A DNA stretch of 64,000 bases from Synchiropus splendidus. Taxonomy: Eukaryota; Chordata; Actinopteri; Syngnathiformes; Callionymidae. Location of the stretch: assembly GCF_027744825.2 (NCBI RefSeq), contig NC_071334.1, forward strand, positions 66,995,437 through 67,059,436. Direction: 5' to 3'. The translations under genes and the position numbers were made by a program. Position 1 is the stretch's first letter. The number at the start of each line of letters is the position of its first letter. The notes under the pieces were generated by a model. That model made no database searches. It was given only the letters and a program-made list of their open reading frames with translations, and was not told where the DNA came from. Below, in pieces: positions 1-12,400 of the stretch.

Positions 1-2454
1 GCAGTGCTCTCTGTCTTAGAGTCCCGTGACAGGCGGCCAGTGCGTAAATATTTCACGGACATAGCAGTCTCTATAGATTCACCAATCGGCAACGTCTCAA
101 ATCAAATTAAATTAAATGTTTTTCAGTTGTCCTTTTGACAGAATAGTTGCTTAGATTGGTGGTGATCGGCACTCCGGCTGATCGGTATGGGCGATCGGTA
201 GCCAAAACCCAGACACCCTGATGCACATAAAGGCACTGTAATGCGCTAACAACAAAATAACAGGATGGCATGGCTCATGGGCACATGAAGCTTGTGTGCT
301 AATATTAGCATCGCAGCAAACTGATAGTGGAATGAGATGTTGCTGTTTACCGACAACGCAGCAAAGCTTTTATTACAAACAACACTGGACTACAAATCAA
401 CGGGGACATGAGAGAGATGCAAGAGAGGGATGCGTGTTTCTCATGTTTTCAGTGTCTTTAGCAGCTCTGTGGACACCAAAGGGAGTAATCAGCTAGAATT
501 TCACTGGTCTGCCACTCGCAAGTCTGTGTTCACAAAGATGGTTTGCTTCTCATTATAATGGCAGAGTAGCTCAAGACTTTGTGTTAAAATGAACAATAAG
601 ATGAACAGTTATTGCCAAATGTGCACTAGACGGTTGTGAAGCGCTAACTTGCAAGGACAAGCTAAGGCAGATGAGGCAGTAACATAATAATTTTCAAAAA
701 ATATCCACCATACACAGAGATACAGCGGCGCGTTTTTCACTCTGGACTCAGTTTCAAAAAGTATTGGACACAGGGACTGTCAACGCCAGACCCGTTTGGA
801 CGAAAGGCATATCTGTCACAGAACTTAAGATATGATCAACTTTGTCACTGTGTGAACGATTTCTTTCCATTTTCTTCGCATTTCATGGATGTGGTATACC
901 AACAAAAAAAGTCTACTTTTACAGGGACATGAAATTTTCATTAAGACTTTTGAGAAATAATATGTAGGGCCAACAAGTTGGACAGCATTCTGGAAGAATG
1001 ACTCATCTGATGAATAATCTGTTATCATTAAGGGAAAGGATAGCTTGCTGACATGGAGGCAACAGTAGAATTAAACCTACCATTGTGTGTGTGGTTTTTT
1101 TTTTCAAATATAATGCTGCTACTACTACCCTACTACTATCATGTTGCAACGCATATTCTTCTACCATAGGCCAACTCCTTAATGGATTCACATACCAGTG
1201 ACCTTTTCCTCTAGTATTTGAGCACCAGCGATAATGTGTAAAGAACATCCGGGATGACTCCATTTCCCCTTCATGCATTTTATTATTCCCCTAAAGGAGC
1301 AGTCCAGGGTATCAACGTAACTGGATACACTCTTCTTTTTTCTGGGGCTGATTAATTCTCTATATCTATTTATCTGTTTTTATCTAAACCTCGGCTGTGG
1401 TTTACCTCTGTTCCAGGTCTAGTTTCTCATGCCAAACAGCCCTTTTCATCTCTTCCTGCTAAGTACAAACCGATAAAAGTTGAGAGTCTGCATGAGTCTC
1501 CACAGTCCCTCCCCCACACTTCCCACCCACCCGCCAACACTCTTCGAGGCAATGCTGCAAGCGCCTCTGTGTTTAGCTTTGTTTGCCTATATAAAGCCTC
1601 ATCAATAATGCAGAGGCCCCTGACTCCTCTTCCATACACTAAGATCAGCACAGGTTTTCTTTTCCTTCTGCTGCAGAGGTGTCGCCACTGAGCTAAAACA
1701 AATTCCATATTAGTTAGATGCATGTCCGGATTGAGGATATATTTTCACAAATGTGAAGATGATCATGGTGTTTCCAAGATTCAAATTTAGATGATGATGA
1801 TAAGGACTAGTGGGAAACAGCAAAGCTTGCTTGAGTGTAGACTACGGAAGGTAAACAAGTCAATTATTGGGTCAAAGGGTTTCAATATTTTGACAGGGAT
1901 AAAAAGCGTCCCAAGTAATCGAAAGCCTACTTGATGCACAAATGACGAGTTGGGTGCAAAGACAAGATATGAGATTTCTATACACTAAGAGTTATACACT
2001 GTGGATGTAATATGTTTTCAATGGGTGAATCTCTGTCACGCTACAGCACAGGTCAGCAAAGGTCAGGGCTGCTTCAGCCCACTGAGGTTTGTTCAATTGA
2101 GAAAGTGCTGCTTCTCACTTTAAACCTTTCACACTAAAAGTACTTAGCAGTCGATAACTCATGCAGAAAAGAGAACGATTCAATTGAAACCTTGAAGCAA
2201 CGGTTTCCATTATTTCATAACTGGCCAAAGTCGATGAACGAACACCTTAAAGACTGAAATTCACTTGTTTTTTTTAGACTGCATTGACAAACTTCTATTG
2301 TGAAATGACATCAAATTCAAAAGCCATTTTCAATAAATCTGAAATCTGTATTGTTATAGTAGCAGCCTACTCCCAGAAAAAAAACACTGTTCGATTGGTA
2401 TATTGGTGACAGTGCACAATTCCTGAGAATTCGATAGTGGCGTGTAAGACTTAC
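1..2454 (-). other. acvr2a: acvr2a intron 4 (partial, runs off the window)
   Basis: This follows the exon 4 donor (2454-2453). I searched the minus strand for the expected next exon (proline-rich DPGPPPPSP and the glycine-rich kinase loop) and found nothing. Bases of about 130-200 contain repeated GATCGG words like the terminal part of a fish DNA-transposon family (see 21141-21808). The rest is AT-rich unique-looking sequence with no credible gene. Confidence 0.75.
130..205. repeat. short DNA-transposon-like fragment (GATCGG words)
   Basis: GATCGGCACTCC, GATCGGTAT and GATCGGTAGC occur within 60 bases. The same kind of words mark the ends of the element at 21141-21808 and the fragment at about 41550. 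It is probably a decayed end of that family; boundaries are not visible. Confidence 0.3.
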
Positions 2455-2609
2455 ATGTGTGGGGACGAGAGCAGCAGGGTAGGCCAGCTTGTGGTGTCTC
2501 CACATCCAGAAAGAGAATAGGACAACAGCAGCCAAGCCTATTATTGGAACCAAGGAGTACAGCAGAGTGCTGAAGAGTTGAGGCTTTTGGGGAAATGGAT
2601 TGGAAGTTG
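2455..2609 (-). CDS. acvr2a: acvr2a coding exon 4 (transmembrane helix and juxtamembrane)
   Basis: The acceptor is TTTTCCTTGCAG and the donor is a perfect GTAAGT. The 155-nt exon completes codon 133 (ACA, Thr) and encodes residues 134-184. These are a short proline-containing stalk, a hydrophobic helix ([20 protein letters not shown]), the basic stop-transfer MWRHHK, and [11 protein letters not shown]. It ends in phase 0, where the proline-rich exon leading into the kinase domain is expected. The terminal His replaces the Gln I recall in mammalian ACVR2A. This is the last exon found; no kinase motif occurs in the remaining 2.45 kb to the left. Confidence 0.94.
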
Positions 2610-2817
2610 CTGCAAGGAAAAGATAAAAAGTTTAAAAAGTTATTAAATGGACAACATGTCAGTGCTTGTAAGAAAAATGAAAACAGCAGCAATATTAAAA
2701 TTATTATTCAGTAAAATAATGTGTAATTTGCCTGACAGTGCCACTCAGAGTGTGACAGCAGCCACGCACCCAGCGTCCTACTTTTTAGATCATATCAATG
2801 CACAATTGCGCACACAA

Positions 2818-2850
<33 letters not shown>

Positions 2851-3404
2851 AGCCCACACAACGGATGGATTAGTGAATCTATCTTGTGACATAACGTAAT
2901 CTCTTTGCCAAAAATAACCAAGCAATGAACTGTGTCTGACCCCTGCTGGAGTTGCAGGGTGATGCCTGCTGGCTCAGCCTGTCCTCGCTTCACAAGGTGT
3001 GACAGTCTGATTCGGCACTGTCCTGACTCGCTCGCCTCATCTGAGCTTCTTTTTCTCTTTTGGTGAGAAGAGAATGAAGTGGCTGATTTGGAAGCATTAG
3101 CAAATAATATTGCTAAGTGGGGATTCCACTGGGCCCTTCAAGTTAAAATCTTTAAAGGCATACTGATTTGATGAATGTGCTGACGCAATTGACTCAGTGA
3201 ACACATAGTTACAGTGTCAATGACATATTTTACCAGTGCAACTTGCAAGGCTGGTTTATCAGCAATGCTGCAAGAAAACTACAGGAAGAACAGTTAAAAA
3301 TAAAACCACAGAAAGGTGTAATAACAGGAGCGCAACCCTTTAATGATTATTTAATGATTATGATTATAATTAATTTTGTTTTATGGTTATTAAGGGACTG
3401 AAAA

Positions 3405-3444
<40 letters not shown>

Positions 3445-6400
3445 CAGACAGATAGCTATATAATGCCAGTGACATGTGAACTCTGTTTTGGAGCAGGAAG
3501 AGATGCATTTGCCTTAACTGTCAGCGCCAGCGCACCATGAAATGACTAAAAATAATTTGAATACTGAGAGTTGTAGTCAGTTCTCACCAATTCAGAACTT
3601 TGAAGCTTATTTTGGTCACAAAACATGAAAAAAATTATTAAGTACACCAAATATGAAACAGAATCTCTGTTGTGTCCTGACAAACACTGCTTTCATGCAT
3701 ATCCACACAGACACAGATATGTGGTGGGAATTAGACCGAAAGTGATCAGAAAGGCTGGATCCACAATAAAAATGTGGAAAAAAAGGAAAAGTAGCACGAT
3801 CAGAAAGAATGTATAAAAATCATAAGAATCATAAAGAACATGTATTTGCTTGGGAGGGCTTGTTTATACTGCCTCGTGGGAACTAATTCTTAACAAAACA
3901 CTACCCTTGTGGGGACCTTATGTCTTCGTGGGGACCTTTTGCTGGTCCCCACAAGCCTAAACCTCAATTTGAGGATGAAGACTTTAAAATAAGGTGATTA
4001 TAATTGGGTTTCAGTTTGCTTCAGAGTCCTGGTTAAGGTCAGCCATGTGTTTTGGAGGGTTAAGTTAAGGGTGAGAAGCTGGGGAAAGCATTATGGCAAT
4101 GAAAAGCTTCCAAAAGTCTGAACAAGGATATAAATAAAAATGTGTGCACAAGCGTGGTTATGTGTGTTTGAACTTTTAATTGTCATTTGACTGGACTTTG
4201 GGCTGTGATTTCTTTAATAATAGATAAGATTTTTACAATTTAATGTAGAGTGAAATCCATGTAAATAGATTCAACAGTGTCTCCATCTCAGGATTATACG
4301 TGATTAATAACTGGAGCCTGGTATTGATGCAGATTTCCCAAATCAATCTGATTATCAAGGACCTGATTTGGTTCATTTCTACTGAGGGATATCTGAATAT
4401 TCCCCGAGATTCTCAGGGAACACTACAAATATAGCCCACTGACTTGGTGCATTATTAAAGACAGTAATACATACACTCTGGGTAAAACTACAGTCTGTTC
4501 TACACATGGGAGAAAAGACACACTAAATATCGGATGCTAGCAGGTTAGCATTTAGCAGTACTCAAGTCAGGCATATAACCTTTCTGCAAACATTGGACTG
4601 GAAGTGGTATGTCGACCGGTGCACCCCATTTCAAATATGAAACAACAGTCACACTATAGATCATTATATATTATAGATATATTAGCATTAAAAACTATTT
4701 ATTCATGTGTGTATTAGCAGCATACTATCCGGTAATAAATCATTCTAAAATACTGACTAGTCTCTTGTGAAGTCTGACTATATTTTACCCTGGAATGGTC
4801 AATGAAAGTTCATGCTAAAAAAAACCCCACCATATTTACAAACTATTAATAACAAATGAGAAAGTAATTCCGTTTTTTAAATATTAATGTGTTCCCCAAT
4901 CTAAAATGCTAACAACACAAATTATAATCTCAAAGTGTGCGATGACTTGTTTTACATTTTTTGTTCAAGATTCTCCAAAACAAGAGACTTTTCTGGAGTT
5001 TGAGGGGAAGAATGGGGTGGATGGGTAAAACTTCTAATACTAATAGATGATTTCTGATCAAAAGCAAATGAGGTTTTGGTAGCTGCAGCACTCATTTGCA
5101 TCAATGTGGGCACTACAGATTATACATACTGTAGGCGGTTGATTGGTGGGTCTCACTCTGTGTGGGTGTGTCCGGGGCGTACAGGAACTTCTCGTTGCAC
5201 ATGCTGCCTTCACAGCAGCAGAAGAAAACGTCAGGGTTCTCCTTCCTTTCCACACACTCGTTACTGTAGAGGACACAAGAGAATTAAGTCAACACAAACA
5301 CCGTCTGATCTCTTGTTTACAGCAATCATCTTGTCTATGCCAATTATATGAGATATGATCAAACATAAACACAATTTCTGGATGCCGAGTTTTTTTTCGT
5401 GGGGTGTACTTGGTCTCTGTTTTCTACATTCTTCATTAGTTTGCACTACACACAAAAAAACAGAAAGACATGCACAGGCTCTTGCACAGTCATCAGATTT
5501 AAGATGGCAGCCAACCTCAACGCTAACTGGCTTCTCCAGGGAGCAGAGATGGCGCCAGCCGAACAGATGAACCCAAACTGTTTGTCTACATAACAACATT
5601 ATCAGTCAAGAAATCTTATAAAAACATAAGATCAACAGTCCCTTGACAGGCTTACGTTCAAGCAGCAGACCTCTTGAGCATGTTGTCGTGCAAGGAACCC
5701 AAACGTGTGCATCACATTTACCTTACATAACAAATACAACAACGACAACATAACTGTATCAAATATTGACATGAGTTCACAGACTGAACTCAACAAACCT
5801 GACTTTATGTTCTGAGAGAGGGAAAACAGGTCGTGTCACTCAAGGGGGTCAACAATGAGCAGAGGTCAGGGAGCCCTCTCATCTTCTCTCTCTGTTTTCG
5901 GATTCCACATTTGTTTTTTTGTTATGTAAGGTCTAGCCAAAAACAATTGCCGATATTTTACAGTCCCAAAAGGTTGATACCAATTTTTGCAGATCTTTTT
6001 TTCACGACTAAAACGCACAAAAAGTCACTATTTTTTTTATTAACCACAAAAATCGACTCTATGATGATACTGAGCAACACCGTATAGCAAACAAACAAAC
6101 AAACAAAATAAATTAACAATAATCTTTATTGACTTTGACAACAGTACACGACTGCTGGTTTACGATTAACTCCATCAGCAGCACTCTGGACTAACTTTAC
6201 TAACATAAATATATTTTTAGGTGCACCATTACAGGATTTAGGCGCACCCAAATTTTCATTGCACCGAATGATACCAAATGCCGAATATCCTATGTGGTTA
6301 AGATTTTCATTATTTTTTAAAAATATTGCATTAATAGTCAAGAACATATTTACAAACATGGTGGTCAAAGAACGTTAATGTTTACATGATTTAATATTTT

Positions 6401-9400
6401 TTAGACATATTTTTTTTATATTTTTTATGTTACAGACTTTGCTTTTCAAATAATAATAATAATAATAATTAACAATGCCATTTTCATTATATCACCGGAT
6501 GATAATGTAAACAGAAGGATCTAGATAGTAACTCATTGTAAACTGAAATTCTATTTTCACTCTGCAACACTTTAACACTCTATGCAGGCTTGGTGAACTA
6601 TTTTGGATTCAAAACAAGTCAAAACAAAGAGCTGGAAGGGAAGACGCAGTCAAGCAAAGTTCAATTGTTGCAGAAATGCGACGAACCTCAGAGTCCACAT
6701 GTCAGGGGATGACGTGCTGCTAACATTAGCATTAGCTTTCAACTTAAAGCTGTATGGGGCAAAACAAATTAAACTGAGGGAGCACGTGCGGCGAGGTTTT
6801 TTGCTTATGTTTCAAAGTTAAACACAAGTCAAGTCTTCTGGAGCTTCGAAAATACATAGTTGTATGCAGCAAATCAATATTAAATACCTTTATTGTATTT
6901 TCAGTTTTTATCTATTTTTCCTTTGATTTTCAGATTATTTTATTTGTTTATGTAATTCATATTTCAGTACCGAGACAACCCTAAAAGAGACCATAACGTG
7001 CACACTTAGATCACTGGAAATTCCATACACCTTCTCATGACCCCAACGCATGCACTCACATGCAGTATCAACATAACAGGGCACTGATCAATGTGATAAT
7101 AGCAAGCAACTCTTCTCCATCAAGTCACAGCATGACTTAAATCGTAACACATGCTATAGATCTAAAATCTGAGAAACTAGCGCTGACACCAGCCTCATTA
7201 GAATGAGTGAGGAATTTGTTTGCATATTTAATCAGCAACTGAAGGAAAAAAAAAAAGCAGGTTCTGGTAAGTGATGCCGATGTTGTGGGTTTATATACCT
7301 GTCATAGCAGTTGACGTCATCTAACCAGCAACCCTTCTTGACAATCTCCACAGTGCCAGAGATGTTCTTCCACGTCGCAAAACAGTGCTGCCTCTTGTCC
7401 TTATCACCATAGCAGGGCTCAATGCCGCTGCGGTTCGTGCGCTCCTTCTCCCAGCTGGAGTTATAGTAGGCGCACTCTTGCGTCTCGGAGCGCCCCAGGA
7501 TGGCACCTGAAGATGACAAAGGAAAATCACTCATTTTGATGTCATTTATTTTTCCTTGATGGTTAAAACAAAGAGCAGTTAAAAGCCACAAAACCAGAAG
7601 ACAGTGGGAAAGGTGAGGTTTAAAGGTACTCAAGAGATGAAGAATCAATTTTACTCTACTGTCTTTGTCAAGAAGGCCATTTAATTTGATATCAATGATA
7701 GACACACGATTATTTTTATTCCAATATTATTGTCAGACAATAAAAATGGTGGAATGACAAATAACAACATTTGAGTCACAGGCAGTTTCTGGCAAAAACT
7801 GCACGACAAGTCCCCTCAGAGTGACTGTTGTTGCCTCTTATCACCTGACCAGACTGTGGCCAACATTTTACCCTCTTTTCCTTCCACTGTGATAAAAAAC
7901 TAAAGCCATTTTGAAAACACAGAATACTTGTATCATGGTCCTCAATTTACATTACGGCCAATGTTTACGACGAGCTCCAATACTACCACGGGTGAGTCGT
8001 GTCAACTTAAATTTGAAGTCTTGAAAATGTCTGGGACCAGGTGACCGGTTCAGGAACTGGATCAGGCAGCAAAGCAAGTGGCAAAGAAACACAATGGAGA
8101 CTGGGTGTTTTAACTGCTCTCACACGATATCTTTTCAGTTTGCTTAGAACCATCCTCCTCTTTTAAGGCAACTAAAAACTGTCATGTCATGTCACCAATG
8201 CTTTTCAATTTAACTTTCTGAATTTGTCACTGAGGTAGTAACATTAGCATTCAACATCTGCTAAAATGGTCACATCTCTTTTTTGCAGCGACACCTATTG
8301 GCTTCAGCAGGTTTTAGAAATCAGTTCAATGACTTGTGACTATTTTTACTCAGTTTATTCACCATTCCTCACCAATGCGACACAGCCTCCAGGAGTTGTC
8401 CTTTGTGACCTTTCAGAAGTACTAGCTTATCTGCAACAGCAGAGGTTGACTTAAGGAAGCTCACATATTTCTTTTTTTTGTGGAGCAGCTGCTTAAGCAA
8501 AGCCAGTTAACACCAACCCAGAGCCAGATAGCTGAGCACATTCTTTCCAATAGCATTAACAGGTTGACTGAAAGAGATAGAAAAGCTGGCAGGCGAGGTC
8601 ATCCTACCTGTGAGCAGCCCTGGCTGCATTTCTTTTTTTTTAACTTTAAATACATTTCATGTGATCCTCTAAAGTATTTAACAGCAACAGGTGCAGTCAT
8701 GAACTGCTGTCTGTCTTGAAAAAGAGTTAAATAGTGGTGGGAGAAATATGAAAATGGCCCTAGCTTCGACATTGGTACTCCACTAAGGGACATTTTCAGT
8801 AGTTACAAGACTACACTGAGCCGCGATCACAACATTGTCAGATACTCTGGAATCTTTCCTCTTTTCGGTTCCCGACTGTGAAGTCCGAGTCAAATGGCTG
8901 CTGTTGCTGCGCGTTTACAGCGCCATCACCGCCAACTGCAGCTAATCACAGTTATGGAGGAGTTTGAGCGGCAATGGATAGTAAAAGTGTTCGTAAGGCC
9001 ACGTTGTGACAGCAGAGAGGTATTGTGTAAAAAGTGTTCCTTGTTGAATCAGCGACAGCGGACAACCCTAAGCTAACAGGTACTTTGATGGTTAGCATGG
9101 TGCTAACTGTTGTTGTCAGAGGGAGTTGATGTATTTTTATTGATGACGCACACATCAGATTAGCGCTACTACAGTTTTTGTTTTTACCATGACGTAGCGA
9201 AGTGTCCCCAGGGAAGCATGTGTATTGTATTGCACCGATTATAGTAACCAGGGAGCTACACTGAACGCATCATTTTAGATGTCACATTTATACTGTTATT
9301 CAAAAACTTTTTAAAGACGATAAGCCAACATATTAAATGGTATTCATAAATGTACACTGGTGCTTTTGAATTGTTCAAAGACAAATAAGGTTTTAAAGTT

Positions 9401-12400
9401 TTAAGTTTTAAAACCTTAAATCCTTTTTTGATCCTGATATTAGGGACGCTCCTATTCCGTTCCGGTTTTTGCTGTCGATCACCCAAACCGATCAGCCAGA
9501 GCCGAATCATTAAGCAGTATCAATAATGAAACCGTAATCGTTAAAACCTTATTAATTCCCATCTATACTGACTAGTGTAATGGTGGTAGTTGGGCAAAAA
9601 CGCCATCCTTCCAAACTTTCTGCATTTTTTTTTAAATGGTGTCTTTTGTTGAGTTTTTATTACTGTTTTTGAGACCTATTCCAATCTTCGATCTGGTCCA
9701 ATGTCCGATATGGAACAGGAAAAAAAAACGAATAACTAAAACAAACACTAATAAAAACTAAACTGTAACTAAGCATTTTCAAAACGGAAAATAAATAAAA
9801 CTAGCCAACCCACTCTAAGAAGTAATGAAAAATAAATTAATTTGAAAGACAAAACCTAAAGACTAAATAAAAAAAAAACTAATGAAATATCCTAGACTAT
9901 TAGAAACTTCTTCATGACTCACACACTAAAACAAATGCATTCACTGTTATGTCCCTCCTACTTACTTCATTCACAAGGTGAAGTGTTTAAATAACGTGTA
10001 TCTCAGAGAGCCAAGCGCAGAGCGTGCTGCCACTGACATCACACCACTCCGATTGGTGTTCCAGCCTCAAAAAGCTCATTTTAGGATCAGATTTTGCAGT
10101 GAAAACATGTCCGGTTGACTTCTAACTGCACAGACACGCTTATTTAATCACATTGCATCATTATCGTGTCAACGGCACTTTAAAAACATCAAGCATTTGA
10201 ATCAAAAGGACACACAGAGACGATAAATTTTACCGAAATGCATCTTCAATTAATGGAACAGTCTCTATAGTTGCTAATGAGGGTTTTTCTTGCAATGTTC
10301 AATCATCTAATATGACGTTAAAAATAAGGTACTTGCTATGGAACGTCAAAACCCTAGAACCATTTTCTTCCCGACAGTTGAGAAACTGAATTGACCCTGG
10401 CACACTACGTCGAGTGAGCTGCCTACAGACATTTAGAGGTTGATACGTATGGAATTCAGCGCTTAAGAAAGCAGCAAGTCTCTCTGCACTATCAAACAAA
10501 GAAAACTGTGACAACACCTGAGACAGAATTGAAGTATGGTTACAGAAAAAGTTGGCCAACTTGGCAGAGTTGCTGCAAGCGATTATCGACAGGCAGCTAA
10601 AAAAAATTCAATTGTTGGCCCAACAGGCAAAGAGTCACAGAGAGTGGCTATACTTGAGGCCACGACATAGAGAGAGAATGACGCTGAACTGTTTATATGA
10701 GAAGGCTCTGACGACTGACAAGACATTTAAAAAAAGAAAAAAATATTTATATATATAAAGAATTTATATTATTTATATATATATATGATTAAAAATAAAA
10801 GATAAAAAAATATAAAAAAAAACAGCACATCTTTGGTGCCAGGCAACATGCCCATATCAAACACTTAGTGAACATAGCTAAATAAAATTACTTTGAGATC
10901 ATTTAAACTGACGGCTTATCCAATAGGGGAACTTTACTTGAGCACACCCCAAGAACAAAAGATCTTAAATCTAATTTCCCCTTAATGGCCGGTCACAGGG
11001 GCCGACTGTGCTCACTCTGCTTAGTAGCCTCATAATCGAGAGGCATCTTGGCGGGCCAGGCCTGCGCTCGGCACTGCGTGCAGTAAAGGAGGTAAACAAC
11101 TCATTCATCAGGGCTTTTTTGTGCAGCTGCCAGGAGCTGGGATTGTTCATAATGATGGAATTTGAACAAAGGCTCAACTTATCTGTATACAGACACAGAT
11201 ACAATACATTAACTCTGAAGTGTGTGAACAAGTGTGACGACAAAGAACAAAAGTCAGCAATAGTTATAGAGTAGAGGAAAAAGTTATGTTCAAAATATTC
11301 AATTTGTGTTGCTGCAGCTACAATTCCACAAAACTCCCCCACATTGAATATAGGCGACACTACAATGTGTGAAATGCCTGTCGATAAAAATAACTAGCAG
11401 AAAACTCTGGATGGTTGTAGTGTTCTCAGTGTGTGCAGCCACATTAGAGAGTGCTCCTTCAACCTACACAAAATGTTCAGCTGTCCTGCACTTAACAATG
11501 ATGTGGAAAGACGGTGGGAAAGATTTACAAGTTTGTGGTCAAGTGTGGGTAAGCGGGTGAGATCTTTAAACAACAGGTCGAGGACAGCTTTGCGAGCTGA
11601 AAAGTGGGCGAGTTGTTTCTACGAAATGCTAGGTGTTTATTCACATTACGTAAAGTTTGAGGGCAACACGTTATCTTACAAATGTCGTCAGATCAAAAAG
11701 AAAAAAACATTTTTAAAAAACAATTACGAACAGATCCGTGATTCAAGACCTAAACTATCATTGGCTTGTAAGAGTGCTGGAACACAAAACTGCCCTTGAA
11801 ATAATGATGGATTGCTGATATAAGCACACACATCTCACAAGGACTATTAAAAAAATGCTTCTAATGTAAAAGTTATGACAGAGCGCAGATCTCTTGTTGA
11901 GCAGTGTAATAATCATGGTCGTAGTCCACACAACGGACTGATGACGACTGGTGATATGTGAATAACCACAAGATTACGCTGGTAAACAAATACGGTGACC
12001 GCGATGGCTACGATAAGACTGCAAAAGGGTTGAAGACAGTAAATTTCGATCAAAATTACCAGCAGAAATACTCTTTTCATGGAGACCAGTCTAATGACAC
12101 GAGGAGTAGGGCGCACTATACAGGCACTAATGATTGGACACTTAGGGCGTCCTGCTGTGTTTGCAGTTCAGGGCTTCGTCCGGAGGCCCAGACACCCTCC
12201 CAGCTAAAAGCCTGGCAGAAGCACACATACACTCCCCACCTCATGTGAAAAACATGGATCTCCTGCCGAGTGAGACATAGCAAAAGAAGGTCGGGAACGA
12301 TTCAGACAATCATTGTGTCATTTGTCATACAGATTCTCAGTGGGATAAAATATCAAGCGACAAAGTGATCTGTAAAGTACTGTAAACTGACATCATCAGC

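Larger units (their letters stand above)
2610..5129 (-). other. acvr2a: acvr2a intron 3
   Basis: This is a 2.5-kb GT-AG intron. It holds a (CA)n tract (2823-2851), an A-rich/(TA)n tract (3401-3439), a copy of the 'tggggacc' fish repeat (3890-4150) and one copy of an unclassified dispersed repeat (4781-4900). No other coding sequence was seen. Confidence 0.8.

Noticed and set aside
1..2454. Expected acvr2a exon 5 (kinase domain start)
   Set aside because: I looked for the proline-rich and glycine-loop coding sequence on the minus strand and did not find it; it presumably lies outside the window.
2354..2692. 112-codon minus-strand frame over exon 4
   Set aside because: It is a different frame of the transmembrane exon; the phase from exon 3 selects the other frame, which gives the receptor helix.
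7321..7530. Alternative 69-codon minus-strand frame over exon 2
   Set aside because: It is a shadow of acvr2a exon 2 in another frame and starts from a non-ATG codon.
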